From contig CP136069.1 in NCBI GenBank assembly GCA_032622095.1, forward strand, positions 100,224,278 through 100,288,277: a stretch of 64,000 nt of DNA, read 5' to 3'. The DNA comes from Siphonodentalium dalli. Its lineage: Eukaryota; Mollusca; Scaphopoda; Gadilida; Siphonodentaliidae. Under the pieces are notes generated by a model, which saw only the letters and a program-made list of their open reading frames with translations, made no database searches and had not been told where the DNA came from. The first letter of the stretch is position 1, and each line of letters begins with the position of its first letter. Positions 47,720-58,272 of this stretch are shown in pieces. Made by a program: the position numbers and the translations under genes.

Positions 47720-47875
47720 TATTTGCGCTTAAGCGCAAATAACTTATTTGCGCTTAAGCGCAAATAATCTAATGGAGACTGAGAGCTTTGGTAACCATTA
47801 GATTATTTGCGCTTAAGCACAAATAACTTATTTGCGCTTAAGCGCAAATAACCTATTTGCGCTTAAGCGCAAATA
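47720..47875. repeat. palindrome array, outer right arm
   Basis: About five palindromes with the AATCTAATGG hairpin; one unit is mutated to GCGCTTAAGCAC. Confidence 0.85.
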
Positions 47876-48721
47876 ATCTGGAAACCTAACAGATTGACAG
47901 AGATCTATGTATTATATGATGTTACAACACAATTGGGTTAATTATAGAACAGTTTAAAGTGATTCCCCTTATTCCAGTTACCGTACATGCAAGTCTGGAA
48001 AAGACCAATTCAACTGGTCTTAATATTAATGAGACCGATCGATCTAATTAACTTAAAATCCAATCGTTGGTTAAATTGATACTAACCTCTTCCTCAAAGA
48101 AATGAGGAGGTTGATATTGATATTCTGATATTCTGTATGCATAAATATGAGTAGGCAACATATTATCCTAATGAGACTATGTTAATGAACTCATGAATAA
48201 ATTTGTTACTCCTCCAATTTGTGATAAATATCTAACTACACTCTGAAACTGCTTCATAGCCTATCATAAATGGTAAAAAATGGTATGGGTCGGTACAGTA
48301 TACATGTGGATGATGGACTGGTTGGCATTATAGTCAGGAATAGTTTTGGAATTATGGTATCTAACTGATTCATGAACAAACATCTAAGCTTGATAATGTT
48401 CAAAGATATTAATTGTTATATTCCATGTTTTGGAACTGAAATAGCCACGTACTATTAGAGCTCTATAACTATGAGTTGTATACTGATTAAGATGGAAGTG
48501 AGAGAAACTTTGGGGGTAGGTGTCTAAAAATCTGGTGGAAACAAATATTTTTTGCTGGCTTGGGGTGAAGGGTTCCCAAAATTGCCAGATGCAAACAAAA
48601 CATAGCATACCTGCCTGCAATTTATTTTTTCTACCACCTCCCCCACATTATAAATACTTTGCAACATACACTAGTCCATGCTGGTAGTCAAATAATTTTG
48701 AAATGTATTAACCTTTCCATG

Positions 48722-49295
48722 ACTGGAGTTTCTTGAAATTTTGTAAATACCCTGCGCCAATATATTCTCTTATATATGCAAGTCTCCCATAGGGAGCCTC
48801 GAATGGATTGAGTTAACTGGATTCAAATCGCAATTCGCGATGCAATTTCCAATTTTGGCTTACCAATTATTTACAATGAAAAAACATGTATTGGTATCGT
48901 AGGGAATGCTATACAAAATCTACCAAGTGCTGCAAAAAGCTATACAAATTTTAAAAATTAAATCGACCCCTGGAGCCTCACATATATACCTGTAAGATAA
49001 TACATTGGCCTCAGGGACGCCGGAAGCACGAAAGGGCAAGGGGGGCAAACGAGCCAGTAGGGCACCATTTGGGTCCCAATTAGACACCCCGGGCCAGGGC
49101 AAGGGGGGGGGGGGGGAAGTGCCCCCTCATGCCCCCCTTCTACGGCGTCCCTGACTGGCCTAAAAATATTCACCTTGTAAACTAGTGCATTCTTTAATAC
49201 ATGCGAGGCTCCCTATGGGAAACTTGCATCTATAAGAAAATTCACGGGCATAGGATCTTTAGTGCTGCAATAGTGCAGCTCCCATCATGAAAGGG
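48722..49295. mobile_element. piggyBac-like MITE in right arm, outer copy
   Basis: TTAA flanks (48718-48721, 49296-49299) and the same ends and nested hAT-like MITE as 44560-45142. Confidence 0.6.
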
Positions 49296-49381
49296 TTAAT
49301 CAGGGGTATGATGACAGAACTACCACGTGCATCATATCGGTGTTGAATGAAAACTTGATATGGTATGAAGATGCCAGGCTT

Positions 49382-49639
49382 TATTTGCGCAAATAATCTA
49401 ATGGAGACTGAGAGCTTTGGTAACCATTAGATTATTTGCGCTTAAGCGCAAATAACTTATTTGCGCTTAAGCGCAAATAACCTATTTGAGCTTAAGCGCA
49501 AATAAGTTATTTTCGCTTAAGCGCAAATAATCTAATGGAGACTGAGAGCTTTGGTAACCATTAGATTATTTGCGCTTAAGCGCAAATAACTTATTTGCGC
49601 TTAAGCGCAAATAACCTATTTGCGCTTAAGCGCAAATAA
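49382..49639. repeat. palindrome array, outer right arm terminal unit
   Basis: About seven palindromes and two AATCTAATGG hairpins. The first palindrome is cut to ATTTGCGCAAAT. Single-base variants (TTGAGCTTAAGC, TTTTCGCTTAAGC) show units decay individually. Confidence 0.85.
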
Positions 49640-49845
49640 TCTGGAAACCTAACAGATTGACAGAGATCTATGTATTATATGTTACAACACAATTGGGTTA
49701 ATTATAGAACAGTTTAAAGTGATTCCCCTTATTCCAGTTAACGTACATGCAAGTCTGGAAAAGCCCAATTCAACTGGTTTTAATATTAAAAGACCGATCG
49801 ATCTAATTAATTTAAAATCCAATCATTGGTTAAATTGATACTAAC

Positions 49846-50120
49846 CTCTTCCTCCGGCAATTGATTCTGTGAATGAATAATCTTCTGTTCTTGATTCAAC
49901 TCTTGATTCATTGGATAAAAATGTCTTAAATACCAAACAAAGCCTTCAATTTATCCTATGGAGACTGCACCTCAATGAACAGAATGATGAAGCCATTGAA
50001 GGTTTAATCCTCTCCAAATACACTGATCCAATTCAGACTTTAATGAGTATCTTTCATTTGCTGACTGAAAATTGTTCGCAAAATCCTGCTCAATGTTGTC
50101 ATAGTTAGATCAACATCCAT
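49846..50120 (-). pseudogene. inverted decayed copy of transposase exon 1, outer right arm
   Basis: Same as 45879-46180 with the same stop and internal rearrangement and one further deletion (the segment after AAATTGTTCGC). It keeps the donor-like GAGGTTAGTATC. Not translatable. Confidence 0.8.
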
Positions 50121-50450
50121 AATTATTTAGAAATGATATTTGCATTGTAATACTTATAGATGATGTACACCCAGCTGCCCCAAGTTCAAATGTAAAAAGG
50201 AGGGAAAATGGATTCCTAATGAAAAATGATAACTTAATTGGTTTAGACCTTCCTAAAAATCTTATGGGGGTGATAGCCTGAATGTGAAAACTGTCTTTCA
50301 TAGCCTTCGGAGTAGGACATGGTTGCACAATGAACTGTTCCCATTCATTTTTATTTGGCAAAGCATCACTGGAAGTCCTCCCCTTATGATCACATGGTAG
50401 CAAGGCTTGAGCCATTGATATGAAGGGGGGTTTTCTAAAAAGGAAGATCC

Positions 50451-50631
50451 ATTTGCGCTTAAGCGCAAATGATTTGCGCTTAAGCGCAAATGATTTGCGC
50501 TTAAGCGCAAATAGTTTCCCTAAAATATTCTTGATATTTATTTGCGCTTAAGCGCAAATGAATTGCGCTTAAGCGCAAATGATTTGCGCTTAAGCGCAAA
50601 TAATTTCTGTTATTTGCGCTTAAGTGCAAAT
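50451..50631. repeat. subterminal palindrome array, right end of outer copy
   Basis: About six palindromes mirroring the left-end array at 5231-5356, ending 30 bp before the terminus at 50661. Confidence 0.85.
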
Positions 50632-50683
50632 GAGGAATAAATGTGAAAACGGCCTCCCATACAGACACCACTCCGTTATCATT

Positions 50684-51915
50684 TATGGGAGGCCCTTTTC
50701 AAATTTCACATTTATTATTTATTTATGCTTCATCGCAAATATTTGCGCTTTATAAGTGCAAACTGCAAATAACCTCTATCTTAAGCGCAAATATTTGCAC
50801 TTAAGCGTAAATCATTTGCGCTTAAGCGCAAATAAAAATTAATATGCATTGATCCCCCCTGAATTAATTTTAAATGGCACAGGCCTAAAACACATCACTA
50901 AAGTCTATATAGGCCCACCATATGAGGGAAGCAATCCCCCAGTGACCCCAAGATCCCTTTTATGACCATGGAAATGGTATAGATCTGTGCACGATATGTC
51001 TCTTTTATAAAATATACTAGATCTCTGGGATGGAGGCACAAATTATTGGGGACAGGGATGCTGATAATATAAAATTAGGGGTTTTTCCCCTATTTCAAGT
51101 CAATAAGTACACCATATGAGGGAAGCAAGCCCCAGTAACCCCTAATTCCCTATTTATGGCCATGGAAATGGTATATATCTCTATGCAGGAGATGTCCCTT
51201 TAATAAAATAAACTAGAGCTGTGGGAGTGAGGCACCAATTCTTGGGACACCAGGGACAGAGATGCTGATATGCATACGGAAATATGTTTTTTCTTCAACT
51301 TTCTATTATGAGATGGACTCAATCATTCACAATCAGAGGGAAGTAAGGGAGTATTAGGTATTTGCGCTTAAAGATTTGCGCTTAAGTGCAAATAAACTGA
51401 TAGACACATATTTGCGCTTAAGCGCAAATGATATTTGCGCTTAACCCTTTACCCAACAAACCGGCCAAAAATGCCCAAATAAAGCTTCAACAGCCTAAAA
51501 TATCTTCGGTCTGTCTCAATAACACCATACACATATGGATATCATTGGAACCGGTTCATTGACCACATTGTGATGGTTACAGTTATGCCCTGTGCCAATG
51601 CATTCTCTTATATATGCGAGTCGACCGTAGGTCGCCTTGCATATATAAGAGAATGCATTGGCCTAAAAACTTTTTACCATTTTTCTTACAACAATTTTAT
51701 AATTTTTTCTTACATTTTTATCATTTTTAATATGTTAAGCCAATGCATTCTCTTATATATGCGAGGCGACCTATGGTCGACTCGCATATATAAGAGAATG
51801 CATTGGCACAGGGCCGTTGTTGGGTAAAGGGTTAAGCGCAAATGATTTGCACTTAAGCGCAAATGATTTACGCTTAAGCGCAAATAAATTATAAATGTGA
51901 AAAGGGCGTCCCATA
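50684..51915. mobile_element. non-autonomous relative of the giant element
   Basis: Starts TATGGGAGGCCCTTTTCA and ends TGAAAAGGGCGTCCCATA, with degenerate palindromes near both ends (50740-50845, 51355-51440, 51836-51895). The body has two copies of a roughly 185-bp repeat with ATGAGGGAAGCAA and ATGGAAATGGTATA, shared with 58441-60763 and 61377-62470. The flanks (ATCATT and CTCGCT) do not form a target duplication. A piggyBac-like MITE is inserted at 51445-51831. Confidence 0.65.
51445..51831. mobile_element. piggyBac-like MITE E1, inside a palindrome
   Basis: The ends CCCTTTACCCAACA and TGTTGGGTAAAGGG are flanked by TTAA (51441-51444, 51832-51835). The outer flanks are TTTGCGC and GCGCAAAT, so the target was the central TTAA of the palindrome. 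The body has two long hairpins of GCCAATGCATTCTCTTATAT type. No open frame of note. Confidence 0.8.
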
Positions 51916-52202
51916 CTCGCTATAATAGGCAGAATTAGCGAGTACGCATATCATAAGTGGTCAAAACTTGTAAAATCATAACCCTACCCCCAAAACTGTT
52001 TGTCAACAATCTGGTCGTATTTTGCTCTTCTATTTTGTCTAATCTAGTCATATGCATTACGCAGTTATACCAGTCTATGTGAAATATGAGTACGAGAGCG
52101 AATATAGTGACACGATCAGAATAATACAAATGCGGTCATGAAATGGCTGTCAAAATGGCCGCAACCTCCAAGCTAAGCTGAGACGAAAGCAACTTATTGT
52201 AT

Positions 52203-52718
52203 ACTCTCGGGATCCAAATAATAGTAGGGGGTGGAATAATAGTACAGGGGTGAAATTTCCTTTAAAATAAATAATAGTATGGGGGCGCAATAATAGTACA
52301 GGGGGGAATTTTCGCAAATCAACACTAAGTATGGGTCAAAAATTGTGGTTAGTTTCATATGTTCTCATACAGAGATCATTGGAGGAAAATTGAACCTAAT
52401 AATTGTTCAAAGTATTCAATTCATTTTGAACTAATACCAAGTGTCACCCACATTTTTGGATAATACATTGATGTTTAAAATGAATGGTTCCTTAGCCATA
52501 GTTGAATATTGGGAATTTTTTCATGATTTTAGCTTTTAAAACTCTGATAAATTTAGCTTAGGTTTAAGCACATAAATTCATATTTTTTTTACACATTTAG
52601 CTGAAATTTAATAAACGTAGGGTCCCAAATAAGCAGCTTACAGGGGGATTTCTCCTTGAAAATAGTTAAGCGTACGGGTACGCTTATTACGGGTACGCTT
52701 ATTTGGATCCCGAGAGTA
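52203..52718. mobile_element. MITE with ACTCTCGGGATCC ends
   Basis: ACTCTCGGGATCCAAATAA on the left is perfectly mirrored by TTATTTGGATCCCGAGAGT on the right. 516 bp, subterminal AATAGTA-GGGG words, no coding frame. The duplicated copy from 53541 has lost its right end. Target duplication not clear. Confidence 0.65.
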
Positions 52719-52782
52719 ACCACCTAGTAGGTAAAATACGTATTTAATAGCAATATACAAGTCTGTTGTTAAATATCTTTAA

Positions 52783-53164
52783 CCCTTTACCCAACAAACC
52801 GGTCAAAACCGGCCAAATAAAGCTTCCAACAGCCTAAAATATCTTCGGTCTGTCTCAATAGAACCATACAAATATGGATATCATTGGTTATTGACCACAT
52901 TGTGATGGTTATAGTTATGCCCTGTGCCAATGCATTCTCTTATATATGCGAGTCGACCATAGGTCGCCTCGCATATATAAGAGAATGCATTGGCCTAAAA
53001 ACTTTTTACCATTTTTTCTTACAACAATTTTATAATTTTTTCTTACATTTTTATCATTTTTAATATGTTAAGCCAATGCATTCTCTTATATATGCGAGGC
53101 GACCTATGGTCGACTCGCATATATAAGAGAATGCATTGGCACAGGGCCGTTGTTGGGTAAAGGG
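52783..53164. mobile_element. piggyBac-like MITE E2 (hybrid)
   Basis: TTAA at 52779-52782 and 53165-53168. The left flank (GTTAAATATC) equals that of E3, the right flank (GCGCAAATGATTTGC) equals that of E1. Confidence 0.75.
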
Positions 53165-53951
53165 TTAAGCGCAAATGATTTGCACTTAAGCGCAAATGAT
53201 TTACGCTTAAGCGCAAATAAATTATAAATGTGAAAAGGGCGTCCCATACTCGCTATAATAGGCAGAATTAGCGAGTACGCATATCATAAGTGGTAAAAAC
53301 TTGTAAAATCATAACCCTACCCCCAAAATTGTTTGTCAACAATCTGGTCGTATTTTGCTCTTCTATTTTGTCTAATCTAGTCATATGCATTACGCAGTTA
53401 TACCAGTCTATGTGAAATATGAGTACGAGAGCGAATATAGTGACACGATCAGAATAATACAAATGCGGTCATGAAATGGCTGTCAAAATGGCCGCAACCT
53501 CCAAGCTAAGCCGAGACGAAAGCAACTTATTGTATACTCTCGGGATCCAAATAATAGTAGGGGGTGGAATAATAGTACAGGGGTGAAATTTCCTTTAAAA
53601 TAAATAATAGTATGGGGGCGCAATAATAGTACAGGGGGGAATTTTCGCAAATCAACACTAAGTATGGGTCAAAAATTGTGGTTAGTTTCATATGTTCTCA
53701 TACAGAGATCATTGGAGGAAAATTGAACCTAATAATTGTTCAAAGTATTCAATTCATTTTGAACTAATACCAAGTGTCACCCACATTTTTGGATAATACA
53801 TTGATGTTTAAAATGAATGGTTCCTTAGCCATAGTAGAATATTGGGAATTTTTTCATGATTTTAGCTTTTAAAACTCTGATAAATTTAGCTTAGGTTTAG
53901 TAGGTAAAATACGTATTAGCAATATACAAGTCTGTTGTTAAATATCTTTAA

Positions 53952-54336
53952 CCCTTTACCCAACAAACCGGTCAAAACCGGCCAAATAAAGCTTCAACAG
54001 CCTAAAATATCTTCGGTCTGTCTCAATAGAACCATACAAATATGAATATCATTGGTTATTGACCACATTGTGATGGTTATAGTTATGCCCTGTGCCAATG
54101 CATTCTCTTATATATGCGAGTCGACCATAGGTCGCCTCGCATATATAAGAGAATGCATTGGCTTAAAAAAAATCTTTTTTTAACACTTTTTACCAGTTTT
54201 TCTTACATTCTTTAACAATTTTATAATTTTTAATATGTTAAGCCAATGCATTCTCTTATATATGCGAGGCGACCTATGGTCGACTCGCATATATAAGAGA
54301 ATGCATTGGCACAGGGCCCTTCTGTTGGGTAAAGGG
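53952..54336. mobile_element. piggyBac-like MITE E3
   Basis: TTAA at 53948-53951 and 54337-54340; target context AAATATC-TTAA-AGGTACAC. Same two hairpins as E1, with an insertion (AAAAAAATC, T run) in the spacer. Confidence 0.75.
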
Positions 54337-54691
54337 TTAAAGGTACACAGATCATTAAAACAGATCCATGTGGATGATTTATCGGTCATTGCAACGCAAG
54401 TCAAACCCAATGATTTACGTCTTTAAAATTTCGGGTTTTCTGTTTACAGTCGGGGCCAAAAATAATAATTTCGGGCATGCAACATACGAAGTAATGTTTC
54501 GCCACACAGTGTATGGTAGTTTCATTCGGCATGATGGGAACGGGAAGATTCGGCGAAGGGAAGTTTCGGCCATGTATTTTTCGGCGGAGGGAAGATTCGG
54601 CAGGGAAGATTCGGCGGGGAAGATTCGGCCAGTCGTTTGATCATGTTGATCTAACTAATTAGTGGAGGGATTACGGCTTGGGGATTACGGC

Positions 54692-54915
54692 TTATGTGGG
54701 ACTAAGCTCCGATGTTCTGATGTCCTCTTCTCTGTATTTCGCCCATAGGTTGCTGATCTTCGTATCTATTTCTGTGTACTTCTTCCTGACGTCTGTCTCG
54801 TGATCCCTGGCTGCAACGGCAATTTCGAAATGGGCTGCTTCAAGTTGAAGAATTGGCACCAGCTTGTAGAATGATAGGCGTTGGCCAGACTTGCTGTTAA
54901 TCCTTCGGTGCCATG
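54692..54915 (-). pseudogene. last exon of a MULE transposase
   Basis: On the minus strand an acceptor (CTTCGTTTCAG) is followed by an open frame of 73 codons ending in TAA. It begins WHRRINSKSGQ, continues LSFYKLVPILQLEAAHFEI and then a charged helix (KKYTEIDTKISNLWAKYREE). The W-H-R-R-x-N motif followed by a leucine-rich helix is typical of the C-terminus of FLYWCH-associated MULE transposases. The exon is intact, but no upstream exons with the catalytic core could be found within the element, so the copy is non-autonomous or deleted. Confidence 0.6.
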
Positions 54916-55031
54916 CTGAAACGAAGAACGAATTGTTTATTATATATTATTTATATATTTGTATTATGTGTGTTATTAACCATTTGTTGTGAAGAATGAG
55001 TTGTTTATTAAAATATGTGTAAACACATTAA

Positions 55032-56012
55032 AGGGGTACTGTACGCCATATTCAATAAATTTCCGGTGATAACGATCTATTATCGATACTATATAGAAAC
55101 ATAAGTAATTTGAGTCGAAGATGTATTCTGTAAACGCTCAGGTTAACCCTTTACCCAACAGAAGGGCCCCGTGCCAATGCATTCTCTTATATATGCAAGT
55201 CGACCATAGGTCGCCTCGCATATATAAGAGAATGCATTGGCTTAACACATTAAAAATTATAAAATTGTTAAAGATTGTAAGAAAAAATGGTAAAAAGTGT
55301 TAAAAAAAGATTTTTTTTAGGCCAATGCATTCTCTTATATATGCGAGGCGACCTATGGTCGACTCGCATATATAAGAGAATGCATTGGCACAGGGCTAAC
55401 TGTAACTATCACAATATGGTCAAGGAGCCGGTTCCAATGATATCCATATTTGTATGGTTCTATTGAGACAGACCGAAGATATTTTAGGCGGTTGAAGCTT
55501 TATTTGGCCGGTTTTGGCCGGTTTGTTGGGTAAAGGGTTAATAGGCTATCTTAAAATTTTATAATTTAAAAGTTAATAATTTAATATAAATTGAATTTAT
55601 GGCTGGAGCCATAAAATGGCGTAAATTAAAATACGAATTTCCGTGTACAAAACGTAATCAAATTATAATTGAGGGATAATGGATTAGTAAACCCATTGCA
55701 CACACGATCGTTTGAAACATTATGCTTATACGGGGAGAAAACTCAAGCCACTCATTGACTAGTGACGATACAATAACTTAAATGAGTATATGGGACTACT
55801 ATGCATATAATATAATTTTTATTTGATTCATTTGGTTGAAAACTGTACAAAAATTACTCGACAACGACAATTTGTATTTTTGCATTCCGGTAATTTTTCC
55901 ATCCGTAACACTACTTCGTACTCAACAGACTTTGAAAGAATGGAAAAGTTGTTACCTTATTCTCCGACTCGGGAATTATAGAAACCAACAACATCTTGGG
56001 TACAGTACCCCT
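55032..56012. mobile_element. TTAA-flanked MITE (AGGGGTACTG family), second member
   Basis: TTAA at 55028-55031 and 56013-56016, ends AGGGGTACTGTACGCC and GGTACAGTACCCCT. It is inverted relative to 4314-4896 and matches it over its length, except for the piggyBac-like MITE E4 inserted at 55147. Confidence 0.7.
55147..55537. mobile_element. piggyBac-like MITE E4
   Basis: TTAA flanks (55143-55146, 55538-55541), inverted relative to E1-E3. The relative at 4314-4896 shows the unoccupied site (CGCTCAGGTTAATATGC, reverse strand near 4780), proving insertion into a single TTAA. Confidence 0.8.
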
Positions 56013-56038
56013 TTAACCATTTGTTTAACTTATATATT

Positions 56039-56137
56039 ATAAAGAGCGTTTATTACTTATTATTAATAAAGAGCGTTTATTACTTATTATTAATAAAGAG
56101 CGTTTATTACTTATTATTAATAAAGAGCGTTTATTAA
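56039..56137. repeat. 27-bp tandem repeat
   Basis: AAAGAGCGTTTATTACTTAT plus TATTAAT repeated three and a half times with no visible divergence, inside the MULE. Confidence 0.8.
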
Positions 56138-56862
56138 TTTTAATTGACATGAAAAATATATTTACCTTCTATGTGGTTGTTTGTTCGAACTTAATACATG
56201 GGTAGTCTATGAGCTGATTTTGATGGAGGTTGTACGAAGGGATGATGAAGATGTGATATGGTGAAGTCAATTTCATTCAACGATATAGTCTAAAAGTCGT
56301 TAGATCTGATGCGGTAAAACAAACAACTGATCAGTCCTAACTGAAATGCACTCAGCAAACTTATCTAAACAAACATCGAATAGTTCTCACTGAGATCATA
56401 TCAGCATCAGAAAGACGACTCTGTATTCTACCGACTGTTATGTAAACACTTGGTGCCAACGTGAACAGAGTGTGAACAACTGTCAAAAAATTTATTTGTT
56501 TTCTCATTAAATCTTCATTAATCATAATTCCTTATAGTGTTCGAACGTGATATTTGGATTTACCACGTAATTTGTAAGTAATAACTTCAATACTAGTATA
56601 TATTCATAATAAACTTACCTTATCATAAACCTAAAATATGTCAAACAAACAAAACATTATAAAAGTAATAGCTTCATTTAATTTAATTTATTCATGTAAT
56701 ATATTATTAAAAAATTTGTCCACATAATTCATAAAACTTAAAACATAAAATCTCCCGTCCCAAAATATTGGTATAAACCTAGGAAGATTCGGCCGATAAA
56801 ACCAGCCGAATCTTCCCTGCCGAATCTTCCCTCCGCCGAATCTTCACGGACCCGGCATGATG

Positions 56863-58272
56863 TCAGATACATTATTAACGCAGAAACTTAAGTGCATATC
56901 CTTGCGGTATAAATAGTAGTTACATTTCCGGATTTGTCAGCACTGAACATGATAATAAACCATACACGTATGTTGCAATGCTTATTATATTGCAAAGAAA
57001 CCGCCACCTGTTCAAAAGATTAGCACTGCATCACACCAGATCAAATCGACAGCACATCGTATATTTTATATACGACTAATTTTCGTGCTGCTTCCAAACC
57101 GGTTTCTTTATATAGTAGACAATTTGTTCAACTTACTTCAGTCGGCAACTTGCAACTGGAATATGCTATTACGCAATATACAATATTAGTTTTCCGTATT
57201 TTGTTATTGAAAATATCTTGCCAAAACCACCCATGAACTTGTGCAAAATATCAGGTGATCAACGTTTAAAGCTGTTATTTCAGCGTTGAACATTGACTCA
57301 ATGTTGCTATTTATGGTTGTTAGTTCAGCAGATATGTGTAACATTAGGGAGAAGGGATACACACGGTAATGCGGTTGCAGAAACATAGTACCCTTCGCGT
57401 ATATGTGACCTTGGTGAATATAACCAATTATTATTTCCAGGTATAAAGACAGTCTCTGTCACAGAGTATGTAGGCAATTTTGGTCAAGTTTAGATTTTTT
57501 AAAATAAAGTATATGGTACTCCTTTGTGTTTTGATAAATTGCGTTCATAGTATACCACAATGCATTCTTGTGATAACAGCGAAATATTCGTGTTTTATTA
57601 TATACTTAATCTTAGAGAATCACGGAGAATATAATCTACACAATTGACCCATTACTCTATGAATATATCTCATACTGCTCTATGGCAGTGTATTTTGAAA
57701 GGTTTGATGGTGTATATATCAACAGAAACAATGACCAGTCACATTAGTGATACTGCTATGAGCACACTTCTAGAAAAGCTCACAGAATCAATTCCTCGCT
57801 ATTAAATTTCATTTTACAGTGTAGTGTACACATGTATCACACGATTCAAGATAAATAGTGCAGAAAAAATTGCCTTATTCATCCGTTTCTTTGCGGCCAA
57901 AAAGTCCAGATTTAACCATTGTATGAGACCTTGCTTTTCGTTATATCTCTCGCGAGATATATTAGAGATAATTCACACATCCCCGATAAAATGTTTCTCT
58001 TATACTCTGCAATCATTCTTCCTCACATATTTCAAGCGTGTTGTCACGCTTATGGGACTAGCTATTCAATTATGCATAAAATGTAAATTTCATTCTATTT
58101 TGGGCATTTTGGGACATAAATTCTACTTATATGGTTCACGACTAAGCATTGGTTTGTATGTATCTCAATGTATTATGAATTTGCAATTAATTGATCTACA
58201 CATGACTGCATTCCCATATGGCCTGATGGAAATGCTTCAGAATTTGAACCACTCCGAAAAATCAAGATATCT
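56863..58272. other. probable single-copy flank, no clear gene
   Basis: Not seen elsewhere in the window. A 165-codon plus-strand frame (57824-58321) runs into the repeat at 58273 and shows no recognisable domain, so I do not call it a gene. The candidate exon at 57441 is listed separately. Confidence 0.35.
57441..57491 (+). CDS. speculative short terminal exon
   Basis: A pyrimidine-rich acceptor (ATTATTTCCAG) precedes 17 codons that stay open only in two of three phases, then TAG and an AATAAA 18 nt later. Entered in phase 1 it would extend the frame of 3698-4007 (residues GIKTVSVTEYVGNFGQV). This is a compatibility argument only. Confidence 0.12.

Larger units (their letters stand above)
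5197..50661 (+). mobile_element. outer copy of giant IS3EU-like transposon, interrupted by inner copy
   Basis: The left end is CATGGGAGGCC (first T changed to C) at 5197 and the right end GGCCTCCCATA finishes at 50661. The segment 5197 to about 28355 matches 29153 to about 42820 nearly base for base apart from indels, and 46757-50661 matches the right arm of the inner copy. Between them lies the inner copy (29153-46711). The outer copy holds an intact transposase gene (5518-13985) plus later insertions: 16076-20759, 24155-24941, 25031-28202 and a small fold-back at 28357. Its own target duplication is not visible: the right flank is CAGACA, and the same hexamer occurs only 29 bp before the left end (5162-5167). 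The nested interpretation rests on the perfect GAATCT pair around the inner copy. Confidence 0.7.
46718..50661. repeat. right arm of outer copy: one partial and two full tandem units
   Basis: From about 46757 the sequence matches the inner right arm from about 44024 onward. A partial unit ends near 47460, a full unit runs to about 49125 and the terminal unit runs to 50661, each junction falling in the hAT-like MITE. Unit order matches the inner copy: the exon-1 remnant occurs only in the terminal unit. Internal deletions (for example GTGGAAACAAATAGGGAGCC at 47113) remove part of the TTAA MITE in the first unit. Confidence 0.65.
51836..53947. repeat. tandem duplication of the segment between two MITEs
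   Basis: 51836-52778 and 53169-53947 are near-identical apart from a roughly 162-bp loss in the second (equivalent to 52568-52730). They are separated by MITE E2, which has E3's left flank and E1's right flank. This is the expected product of exchange between E1 and E3 on misaligned chromosomes. The 64-residue minus-strand frame found in each (51935-52129, 53268-53462) is not recognised and probably noncoding. Confidence 0.75.
54537..56852 (-). mobile_element. MULE (Mutator-like) element with 10-bp target duplication
   Basis: CGGCATGATG lies just outside both ends (54527-54536 and 56853-56862). The ends share GAAGATTCGGCG in inverted orientation, and GGGAAGATTCGGC words are repeated below each end. 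A 9-10 bp duplication is typical of MULEs, and the exon at 54692-54915 supports that. The interior also holds a TTAA MITE (55032-56012, itself carrying MITE E4) and a 27-bp tandem repeat, so little of the original gene can remain. Confidence 0.7.
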
